DNA of 64,000 bases from UBA6059 sp964351595 (GTDB lineage: Bacteria; Bacteroidota; Bacteroidia; Cytophagales; Cyclobacteriaceae). The position numbers were made by a program, and so were the translations under genes. A model generated the notes under the pieces. That model ran no database searches. It had not been told where the DNA came from and saw only the letters and a program-made list of their open reading frames with translations. Positions 54,386-63,400 of the stretch are shown piece by piece. The stretch covers positions 1 to 64,000 of the forward strand of contig CAYGOT010000014.1 in assembly GCA_964351595.1 (NCBI GenBank). The letters run 5' to 3'. Position 1 is the first letter of the stretch; every line of letters begins with the position of its first letter.

Positions 54386-55720
54386 TTATCTCACCTCATC
54401 AACAAGCCTGTGTTGATGGGCCGTGTTGGAACTGGTAGCGAGCATCTTCAAGCATAGTAATCCTATCCCGGCTGACCCATAAAAATAGCCTGTAGGTATG
54501 GTTCGTTGATCACCTTTGGACACTTCCCAATACATTCCTTGATCGTCATGACTTGACTGCTTGAGCATATAGTCTAGCGTTTCCTGAGCCTTGATTAAAT
54601 AGATTTCATCAGAAGTTAGTGCATGCATATCCAAAAGAAAATGAACCACTCCGCCAAGGCCGAATCTCCTGTCCACAGAAACTGTCGATTGGCCAAAAAT
54701 GGAATCGGTAATCCCGCATGGGGCCAGGTCGATTGCTGCGGCACATGCTTTCATCTTATCCAACCATATTTTATCGCCAGTCACTTTAAAGAGTTGCTGA
54801 AATAATCGTGCTGTTCCAGCGGGTCCGTGAGCCCAGCTTATTTCATAAGGGGATGACCAACCTTCGTTTGGGATACCATAAGGTACCAGGAAGGCATCAC
54901 CAACAGTGTCAACAGCCACTTCATTTATGAATTCGACCGCTGAGAGTGCATTATGCAAGTATTCTGAATTATCCGTTGCTTCGTAAAGGCGTGCGTAAAA
55001 GAAACCAATTCCAGCCGCTCCATGAGAAAAGTTGGGTAGATTAAACGGGCGATCCTGAGCAAAATACCAATATTGACCATGTTCCGTCTTTTGTGAGCGT
55101 GCCGTCAGTGTTCTGGCGATACTTTCAGCCATATTGCGATAGTTGGCCTCACCAAATTTTTCGAAAGCATCTATAAAAACAAGGCCTATTCCTGCCAGCC
55201 CTCCCATGATGTCATTGTTTGGGCCCCATGAGATGCTATCTCCGTAAGCCTGGGCGTTTCTTTCAATGATCGACAAATAAGATCTTGCAGCATCAAGGCA
55301 CTCTTCATCGGCCGTCTGCTTGCCAAATATTGATAAAGCCTGGTAAGCACCTGATAGATCGCCATACGGACCAAACGCCCATAATTTTTGAGTGAAAATA
55401 CTGTCGGGTTGTGATAACCCTTGAATCAAGTGATCACATCCATCCCGGGCCATTCTGAAATATGTGCTATCCTTAGTAGCATTGAACAGCTCAATACAGA
55501 AGATTACCTTTCCAGCAATACCCTGGCTGAGGGAGAAGCTGGATACTGTAGGGTCCGTGGCATCATCCGGCCACATATCTCGAGGAGAATCTTTTCTGGT
55601 ATTGGATAACCAACTGGCAATTTTGCGAGCTGAATCGAGGTACTGTTCATTTATGATATGATCAGTCGACGAACAGCCAAAGGCAAGAAGATAGAATAAT
55701 AGTAATGTTAATATTTTCAT
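54386..55720 (-). CDS. LanC-like lipoprotein without the usual zinc ligands
   Basis: The product has 444 residues from ATG 55720 with a lipoprotein signal ending AFGC, so it is exported. The (alpha/alpha) barrel shows the LanC GxxG repeats: FSLSQGIAGK, GPYGDLSGAY, GGLAGIGLVF, FSHGAAGIGFFYARL, AHGPAGTARLF, RFGLGGVVHF, FYGSAGIGLL. The zinc-binding Cys-Cys-His set of true lanthionine cyclases is not visible: the WCYG block is WAHG and the CHG block is absent (FGLGG). No precursor peptide or dehydratase is nearby. It is probably a LanC-like (LanCL-related) protein with an unknown, non-cyclase role. Confidence 0.85.
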   Translation of the reverse strand: MKILTLLLFYLLAFGCSSTDHIINEQYLDSARKIASWLSNTRKDSPRDMWPDDATDPTVSSFSLSQGIAGKVIFCIELFNATKDSTYFRMARDGCDHLIQGLSQPDSIFTQKLWAFGPYGDLSGAYQALSIFGKQTADEECLDAARSYLSIIERNAQAYGDSISWGPNNDIMGGLAGIGLVFIDAFEKFGEANYRNMAESIARTLTARSQKTEHGQYWYFAQDRPFNLPNFSHGAAGIGFFYARLYEATDNSEYLHNALSAVEFINEVAVDTVGDAFLVPYGIPNEGWSSPYEISWAHGPAGTARLFQQLFKVTGDKIWLDKMKACAAAIDLAPCGITDSIFGQSTVSVDRRFGLGGVVHFLLDMHALTSDEIYLIKAQETLDYMLKQSSHDDQGMYWEVSKGDQRTIPTGYFYGSAGIGLLCLKMLATSSNTAHQHRLVDEVR

Positions 55721-55828
55721 AACCCTGAAAATATCCACGCACCAGACGCTTTAATACCGGAATTGTTAATAGTGCAGTGAATATGCTATGTCATGCAGTC
55801 AAATTCATCCCGCTGGACACGCACAGAT

Positions 55829-56758
55829 CTAGTTCATATCTACTTCCGCTTCTCTGGTACGACCATCTCGCACATAATGCACAGTAATGATCCCATCACT
55901 AGCCTTAAACTGCTGATAGAGTTCTTCCAGCTCATCGATGTTAGTGGCCGTCATTCCCTCAATATCGATGATCACATCTCCGGGCCGGAGACCTTCCCTC
56001 GCAAGAGCTGATTTCTCAGATAGTTTTCTGATATTGAAACCCATGTCCTGTCCAACATTCAACTCTGATACATTGATTAATTGCACGTCCGCACCTGTCC
56101 AAAACGACACCACATCCATGAGCTTCCGCTTGGCGATCTGCGCTGTGACACACACCTTAGTTTTGGCGCGTAGCGTGTCACTGATGAATCCTGCAAACTT
56201 CCCACTTAGGTCATACATTGGGGTACCGGGCGCGAATGTTTCTCCTTCTTTTATCACGTAGTAAGCTCTTCGTGACTGATCTCCAATGGTACTTTTTTCC
56301 TGATAGAGGTCGATCACCTCGGATATCTGAACTTCCTCACCGGTCGAGCCAGCAATCAATGTACCCGGCTTTAGGTATTCCATCTTTTTGAGTCTGATCA
56401 CACATGTGCTGCGCGGCAAGGCCTCCACCTTGAGCATCGCTACATCGGCAATATTATTAGCGGAATATACCTCAGCAAACTGTACACTACCATCATTGAA
56501 ATAGACGATGATCTGATCCGCCGTGCGCACGGGTCGGGCTGTGGTCATAATATAGCCATCCTTATCAACCACCACCCCTCTCACCTGTTCCTCAGCTCCC
56601 TGGCTTTTGATGGCAAGTGTCACCTCTGCGCAGGCATTCTGTTTGATGGGTGTTTGTTGCGCATGTGTCGCGAGTGCGCCCCATGATAAAAGAGTGGTGA
56701 TAAGGACAGCTGAACGCAACGTAAACAAGACTTTCTGATTCATGTACCCAAAATACAT
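55829..56758 (-). CDS. HtrA-like pseudoprotease with a PDZ domain
   Basis: The 309-residue product has a signal peptide (GALATHAQQ) and an HtrA/DegP-like trypsin fold of about residues 40-215: KDGYIMTTARPVRTAD, IADVAMLKVE and GTPMYDLSGKFAGFIS align with the His, Asp and Ser blocks, followed by a C-terminal PDZ domain (REGLRPGDVIIDIEGM). The catalytic His is replaced (TTARPV instead of TNAHVV) and the catalytic Ser is replaced (GTPMYD instead of GNSGGP), whereas the Asp is kept. It is therefore predicted inactive. It may scaffold or regulate other envelope proteins. ATG 56743 is an alternative start. Confidence 0.88.
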   Translation of the reverse strand: MYFGYMNQKVLFTLRSAVLITTLLSWGALATHAQQTPIKQNACAEVTLAIKSQGAEEQVRGVVVDKDGYIMTTARPVRTADQIIVYFNDGSVQFAEVYSANNIADVAMLKVEALPRSTCVIRLKKMEYLKPGTLIAGSTGEEVQISEVIDLYQEKSTIGDQSRRAYYVIKEGETFAPGTPMYDLSGKFAGFISDTLRAKTKVCVTAQIAKRKLMDVVSFWTGADVQLINVSELNVGQDMGFNIRKLSEKSALAREGLRPGDVIIDIEGMTATNIDELEELYQQFKASDGIITVHYVRDGRTREAEVDMN

Positions 56759-56774
56759 GTTTGACTCGGCTATT

Positions 56775-58982
56775 TCAAAACCGATGGGTATAGGTCGCTT
56801 TTAGGATACCTGTATTCGAAGTGGTTCTGAAGCCCAGCTCCTCATCGATCCAATTATGATTGTAAACCAGGAAAATATCAGAGCCCGGTGTGACCGTATA
56901 CCGAAAGCGATTATTCATACCCATACGCTCGCTGAGATCATCATACTGGATGTTAGTGGTAAAAGATATGAAGGGAGTGAGATCAAAATTGGCAATGAAC
57001 CTCATCAAATTCGCATCAAAGGCGCCCTCAGCGAGATCCACATCAGTGTGAATGTACTCAGCGCTGATATTAATTCCGGGCACGGGCCTGACCGTTAAGC
57101 TGTTGGAATAGGTCTTGCGTGTACCCGTCCAAAACCCCCAAAGGTTCAATTCCAATTCATAGCTCACCCTTCGAAATCGCGCCGTTTCGATTTCAATATT
57201 GTGCCGCCAATTGCTATAGGATCCTACCGGAATTATGATGCTCTCATCTCCTAAAATATCAAAGTCCTCCAGTAGCTCTTCGAAATTTCTAATGAACTGG
57301 TAAGAAACCTCATCTCCTGATTCAAATCTGAGATTGAATGGAGTGAACCTCGCATTTTGAGTCAGCTTAGCCCATTCAATACTCATAAGATGCTCGAAAC
57401 TCACTTCCCAGGTCAATTCTCTAATGACTTTGCTCTTTTCAATAAGCGGAGAGTAGGTAAACCTCGGTTCTACTCTTCTGAATGAGTTGCGTCGGTTGAA
57501 ACCAACCGCCGGGTCATACGCATCACCAAATTCGCGATAGGAAAGGCTAGCAGACCAGGGGCGGTTAGGGAAATTGAAGCGCAACCCCCGGGTGGTGCGA
57601 TCCCAAAACTCACTTTCCGTGTCGGCTAGTGTTAATGGATTATGTCCCACCAAGAAGGCTTGAAACTGAAGATTCTTATTACCCATAAATCTGGAAGTGT
57701 TTAAAGATAAATCAGCACCCAAAGTGTGGCGCGGGCCAACTGGCTCATAGAGTTCCTCACCGTTTTCGGAGCTTCGCCGGGTGTATACCACACCGATACT
57801 ACTCTCCTTGCCAAAGTTGCGCTTGACACGAACGACTGAAAAATCCTCTACTGGGATCGTATCTCTGGCCTTAGTGCGCACCTGCTGAGCGGCAATCTCA
57901 AAACGCCCTGCCCTTCCAATTAATCTTCCGCCATAATTGATAGGAATAGGGTTACCTTCTTCCAGCCCTATGCGCCGACTAAAATAAGGCGTGATTCCGC
58001 TGCTAGGCGCAAATTGATAGATATTGGCGCCCTCCAGGAAAAAATCCCGCCTTTCGGGAAAGAACAATGGGAAACGGGTAAGGTTGACTTGACGGTTGTC
58101 GACCTCAGTCTCAGCAAAGTCGGTATTGACCGTTACCGAAGCTTTGAGTCCGGACGTGATGTTGTAGTTCACATCTAGTCCCCCGGTTAGCGATGTATTT
58201 TCAGTGTAGCTCACACCATCTTCTTGTTCATTGCGGGCCCTGTCCAGTTTCACATAGGGCACGGCTTCCAGGCCCAGGCCTTGAGATATGCCTTTGAGAT
58301 CAGTGACACGTCCGGCATTCTGCGGTCTAAACAGCCCCAGATTACGTTGGTGACCCGACCAGACCAATTCCTCATTCTTTCGTCTGATCGTCCGCTGAAA
58401 ATTGATACCCCAGGTATCGCTGGAGGGATCAAAATTCAAAGAGCGAAAAGGTATCCTCACCTCTGTAGACCAACCAAAATCGCCAATAAAAGTCCATGGC
58501 CTCCAGATGCCATCCCAATTCTTGTTAAAGCTGATCCCTTGTCCTGATACCAGCACCCCATCGCCCATGAGCCCTCCAGGATTAATTTCAAAAAAGTAGG
58601 CATTTCTTCCATCGAGAAACGTGTCTATAATCCACATGAACCTATCGTCCGTGCTGAGAGGAGCATCCCTCCTTCGCTGGAACGACTTGATTCCGCTAGG
58701 ATCACTATCATAAAACGTAGCACCTATGTAAAGGTAGTTTTCATCATAGGCGATCTTAATCACTGTTCGTTCTGAGGGGTCTCCGCCTTCTGTTGGCTCA
58801 GTCATTCTAAAGTCGCTGATACCTGTGATCTCCGCCCAAAAAGGCTCATCCAACTTGCCATCGAGTGTGATGGTCTTGCCCTCGATGCTCGCAGCTTGGG
58901 TAGTCTTATCAGCAAAGCTCTGTTGTGCACTTGCGTAAGAAGCAAAAGCACATAATCCAATGAAAAGAAGACGTCTCACCAA
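56775..58982 (-). CDS. DUF5916 outer-membrane protein with N-terminal CBM9-like domain
   Basis: The 735-residue product begins with a signal peptide (CAFASYASAQQ). Residues about 35-200 form a CBM9-like domain (GKLDEPFWAEITGISDF, YDENYLYIGATFYDSDP), and the rest is a DUF5916 outer-membrane beta-barrel with many alternating aromatic/charged strands, ending TYTHRF as barrel proteins do. DUF5916 proteins are common in Bacteroidota; the function is unknown but probably in transport or sugar binding. The pseudoprotease gene lies 16 bases downstream, so they are likely an operon. Confidence 0.92.
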   Translation of the reverse strand: MVRRLLFIGLCAFASYASAQQSFADKTTQAASIEGKTITLDGKLDEPFWAEITGISDFRMTEPTEGGDPSERTVIKIAYDENYLYIGATFYDSDPSGIKSFQRRRDAPLSTDDRFMWIIDTFLDGRNAYFFEINPGGLMGDGVLVSGQGISFNKNWDGIWRPWTFIGDFGWSTEVRIPFRSLNFDPSSDTWGINFQRTIRRKNEELVWSGHQRNLGLFRPQNAGRVTDLKGISQGLGLEAVPYVKLDRARNEQEDGVSYTENTSLTGGLDVNYNITSGLKASVTVNTDFAETEVDNRQVNLTRFPLFFPERRDFFLEGANIYQFAPSSGITPYFSRRIGLEEGNPIPINYGGRLIGRAGRFEIAAQQVRTKARDTIPVEDFSVVRVKRNFGKESSIGVVYTRRSSENGEELYEPVGPRHTLGADLSLNTSRFMGNKNLQFQAFLVGHNPLTLADTESEFWDRTTRGLRFNFPNRPWSASLSYREFGDAYDPAVGFNRRNSFRRVEPRFTYSPLIEKSKVIRELTWEVSFEHLMSIEWAKLTQNARFTPFNLRFESGDEVSYQFIRNFEELLEDFDILGDESIIIPVGSYSNWRHNIEIETARFRRVSYELELNLWGFWTGTRKTYSNSLTVRPVPGINISAEYIHTDVDLAEGAFDANLMRFIANFDLTPFISFTTNIQYDDLSERMGMNNRFRYTVTPGSDIFLVYNHNWIDEELGFRTTSNTGILKATYTHRF

Positions 58983-59142
58983 CTTATAATTCTCGTTACT
59001 AGCTTCGTCTAAACTAATGCTTATCGAGTCGTTACACCGGGTATAAGTGGATGATCGGGCAAATTACACTTTGACGTGTCTCCTGCCGTCCCAAGCTGGT
59101 GGTACTTAGGTGCAAGTTTTAAGAAATCGCTACCTTCCCCGA

Positions 59143-60402
59143 ATGAACCCAACCGAAGACATGCACTCCTCAAGCTACCGGAAGTATGTGCTTTTTGCAT
59201 TGACTGTAGTCTATGTGTTTAATTTTATCGACCGGCAGATTCTGGTCATTCTACAAGAGGCTATTAAAGTAGATCTTGGACTTTCGGATACACAACTTGG
59301 CCTGCTCAGCGGCTTTTCCTTTGCTATTTTCTATGTTACGCTTGGTATCCCAATTGCCAAGCTCGCCGATAGTACTTCGCGCAAGCGCATTATTACCATC
59401 TCTCTGACGGTATGGAGTGCGATGACGGCTATTTCCGGATTGGCAGGCAACTTTATACACCTGCTACTGGCGCGCATTGGTGTGGGCGTTGGTGAAGCTG
59501 GCGGGAGCCCTCCGGCGCACTCGATGATATCAGATTACTTTCCCGCCAAGACGCGCGCTACGGCTATGTCTATTTACTCAGCTGGCATCTACATTGGTGT
59601 GCTGATTGGGCTGTTGGTAGGTGGCTTTCTCGCCGCAGAGCTTGGCTGGCGCAAGACTTTTTACCTCGTGGGCCTACCGGGAATTGCGTTTGCCGTCATC
59701 TTCAACTTTACCGTCAAAGAACCAAAAAGAACCATAATTACTGCCTCAGAAACGCAAACTGCCAGCTTTGGGCTTACTGCCACGATCAAACACCTATTCA
59801 GTATTAAACCATTTGGTCTGATCTGTTTTGCTTCTGCCTTTCACACCTTTACTACCTATGGCATGGGCAATTGGGGGGCTTCATTTCTGGTAAGACTGCA
59901 TGACATGCCCATAGCGCAAGTGGGTGGATTTTTAGCGCTGGCTGTAGGTGTGGGAGGCGCGACAGGCAGCTGGCTTGGAGGATATGTAGGTGACAAAATC
60001 AGCCATGGTGATCAAAGCGTCTACCTCAAACTTATCGCTATAGCGATAGCCTTAAGTATACCCTTGCAGGCCGTTTTCCTCTTCTCGAGCAGCATCCCGG
60101 TTGTGATAGGCTCCCTTTTTGTTGTTTATATTTTTTGGGGCACATTCCTTGGCCCATCCATTAGCGTGATTCATGGCTTAGTACCTACCGGAATGCGCGC
60201 TATGTCCTCTGCGGTTTTCTTCTTTGTCCTCAACTTGATTGGACTGGGACTGGGGCCAACATTCGTAGGTATGGCCAGTGACCTCTTGCTACCCTATTTT
60301 CCAAAAGACTCCATCCGATGGGCCATGGCATTATGCATGATCTTCAGTGCGGTTGGAGCTGCGCTGTATTGGCTAAGTGGCAAGCGGCTGCAGATGAGTT
60401 AA
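59143..60402 (+). CDS. spinster-type MFS transporter
   Basis: The product has 419 residues from ATG 59143 (ATG 59161 is an alternative) and 12 membrane helices. It starts with RKYVLFALTVVYVFNFIDRQILVIL, the signature of spinster-like MFS transporters, with the LADSTSRKRII loop after helix 2 and RIGVGVGEAGGSPPAHSMISDYFP in helices 4-5. Spinster relatives export lipids or lysophospholipids in animals; in bacteria they are annotated as general MFS carriers. No substrate is implied by the neighbours. Convergent with the giant T9SS protein gene. Confidence 0.93.
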   Translation: MNPTEDMHSSSYRKYVLFALTVVYVFNFIDRQILVILQEAIKVDLGLSDTQLGLLSGFSFAIFYVTLGIPIAKLADSTSRKRIITISLTVWSAMTAISGLAGNFIHLLLARIGVGVGEAGGSPPAHSMISDYFPAKTRATAMSIYSAGIYIGVLIGLLVGGFLAAELGWRKTFYLVGLPGIAFAVIFNFTVKEPKRTIITASETQTASFGLTATIKHLFSIKPFGLICFASAFHTFTTYGMGNWGASFLVRLHDMPIAQVGGFLALAVGVGGATGSWLGGYVGDKISHGDQSVYLKLIAIAIALSIPLQAVFLFSSSIPVVIGSLFVVYIFWGTFLGPSISVIHGLVPTGMRAMSSAVFFFVLNLIGLGLGPTFVGMASDLLLPYFPKDSIRWAMALCMIFSAVGAALYWLSGKRLQMS

Positions 60403-60416
60403 ACAACCCATAGAGG

Positions 60417-63400
60417 CTAATGTCTAATCACAATCTTGGCATGAGCAAACTGCTGAGCTTCCAGTACAATACGAATCAAGTACATCCCATCGGTCAATGT
60501 GCTGATATCGTACTGATCGCTGGAGTTTGTCTCAAAAGTCTTTATTAACTGACCTGTCAGATTCATTAGCTGAACCCCTTTAATCCGGTTTTGAGCATCT
60601 TCGATATGCATTACATGCTTTGCAGGATTTGGATAGATTCTGATGTCTTTAAGTAGCTCATCATCTACTCCCGATACCACGGCATACTGTACCTCAAAGC
60701 TTCCTTGACCAATAGCTGCATTGATCTCGAGCACCCCTTCTGATTCATCATAGTCGATATCTGCGCCCAGGTCAGCGATATCATAGCCTACGGCATCTAT
60801 TCTGAAATAGTATTGGCCGGTAGGTACATTCTCGAAGATAAAGACGCCATCCTGATCAGTGATCGCTTCTGCAAGTACGTCATGAGTATTGCGATCGGAC
60901 AAATAGACCGAAATACCAGCGATTGGAGTACCATCCAAAGTCCGGCCTACGGTAATGCGGGAACCCCCATTGGACTCAGTAACCTGACCGGTAATAGAAC
61001 CCTGTCCAGACAGTCCTTCGGAGATTTTCGGAACAAGCGATATATCGATCTCAGTATTGTCATTTATCAGTAGAGTGGTCGCCTCTTGCAAAAGGACAGT
61101 GCCATCGTAGTAAGTATCAAAAGCAACTGCATTGTGCTCTTCTGTCACTTCTATCAGCAGGTGATAGCTTCCATCAGGAATATCATCAATGAAATACTCG
61201 CCATTGCTGAACGTACTATTTGCGATTACATCACCATTCAGGTCGAAGACCACCACTTGTCCGTCGACTAATGCGCCATCCGCCGCTCCCAATACCCTAC
61301 CGGAAATGTGAAAGTCACTGACTATTCTAATCGTTCTCAGTTTTTCACCATAGGCTATTTCATTGTTTCCATCATTGTATGCCCGGATCGTGATGAACCC
61401 ATCGGCTGTCGCTGACAAAGCATTCTGGTTGATCTCGCCATCGCCTTCCACTATTTCGAAGCTAACAGGTAGCCCCTGATCTGAACTGGCGGTCAGTATA
61501 AGTGGTAGTTCCTGAACATTAATCCTATCAACTAGCGTGAAACTGACAGCTTGTGCTATGCGCTCATCAACACCAACCTCATAGGTGCCTATCGCATTAC
61601 AGCCAGTGGATGTGTCCGTCACTTTCACAGTGTAATTTCCAGCATTGACATTGTCCAATGTTGTCATAGTGCCAATGACAAAACCTGATGGGTTCTCGCC
61701 CTCATACCATGCAATCTCAAATGCTTCCGGAGCGTCGACCACTTCTATTTTTAGTTGACCGGTTTCGGCTATTCCCGGTAGGTCTGGTCGATTACCAGTG
61801 AGGTCTAAAGTGAACTCATGCACGTCCTCCTCTACCATTACCATTAACGGCACAGACTGGCAACCCACCGAATCCAGAGTAGCCTGTACATAATACTCTC
61901 CTCCAGTCATGTTCTGCAATTGGCTCGATGATCCTTGAATAAGTCTGGAATTACCGCTGGCAATCCACCATTCAAAGCTAAAGGCTTGCAGATCAGTGGT
62001 AGTTTGGCCACCAACAGAAACTTTAATGACCTCTGCCTCTCCAGCAGGTGTCCCACAACTCGTATTATCTACCGTCGATGTTTCCAAGGTTATTTCGGGT
62101 AGGCTGGAGGTAATCTCAAATGTCTTAATCAGCTCGCAACCGGTGGCTATTGTCTTTACTCGCACTTGATAGTCACCCACTAAAAGATCACCTATGCTTT
62201 CAGTTGTCTCACCAGGAACCAACGCACTGCCTCTATACCATGTGATCTGAGTTCCCTCCGGAACATCTGTTAGGGTTGCGCTTCCATTGCCTGTCTCATC
62301 GCATCGGGATGTTGCTTCAGTACTGAGGTTGAAGTTGATTGCTGTCTGATTATCAGCAACTGCTATTGATTTGACTTGACTTATACATCCCGTGATCGTA
62401 TTAACCAGCCTTGCAAAATACTCACCTGACTCCAACCCTGTCACCGACGGTGATGGTGATAGAATGGCATCAAAAGTGGCTGTTTTCGACCATTCCACCC
62501 TAAACCCTGTTGTGAGGGTACTATCCTTTCCACCCACTTTTATGCTAGATACACTCACTTCTCCATTTGGAGATGTACAGTTAGTATTGGCTTTTGAAGA
62601 GAGCTCAATGGCTAGCGCAGGTGGTTCCTCTCTAAGCACCTCTATTGTTTGAATCTCGGAGCATTGCTGTCCACTCTTTGTGACCTTTACAGTGTATTGG
62701 CCCGCCTCCAAATCGGAAATAGCAGGATCGCTACTCAAAACGGTACCTGTGGCGCTCGATCCCATATACCAGTTAAAATTGTAGTCTGAGGTACTACCGT
62801 TAATATCGATACTTATTGCTCCATTGTTATTGTCGCAATTAGTAGACGGAATAAGACTGGTAATCTCAATATCTCCACCGAGGGCTTGCTCGGTCACTAC
62901 AAATGATTTTTCGAAGGTGCAGCCAGACTGGTTATCTTCAATTTGTACTACATAAGTTCCTGCGGCTAAGCCAGTGATCTGAGTTCCGCTTTGTCCAGTG
63001 CTCCACTCAAACGTCACTTGATCATTTGGTAACTGATAGTTAAAATAGTGATGACTAAATTCAACCGGCGTTATGCCCCCATTTGACTCTTCACAGCTAG
63101 TCTGAGGTACGACTGTAGCCTTGATATTAAAGAACTGAGATGAATCGGCTACTACAAAAGTCTCCGTTATCTGACAGCCATTCTGATCTTCCGTCACTCG
63201 CAGTTGATAGTCACCTTCTGGTAATCCACCAATCCCCGGCTCACTGGAAATAACCGAATTGAAGTTATCATCACTCCATTCGTAGCTGTAGCCCTGATTC
63301 ACATTATATGACGTTCCAACGTCAAAGTTGATCGCCCAGATTCCCGCACCCCCATTGGGGTCATTACAAGAGTAATTGGCATTTTGATATTTCTCTACGC

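Noticed and set aside
54386..55720. A lanthipeptide biosynthesis cluster
   Set aside because: No precursor peptide, dehydratase or dedicated exporter is found, and the zinc ligands of the cyclase are not visible.
5887..61305. Reading the CCTACCGGAA copies as uptake sequences placed in terminators, as in Neisseria
   Set aside because: All copies lie inside coding sequences and none forms part of a hairpin, so the terminator-type arrangement does not apply; the uptake idea itself stays open.
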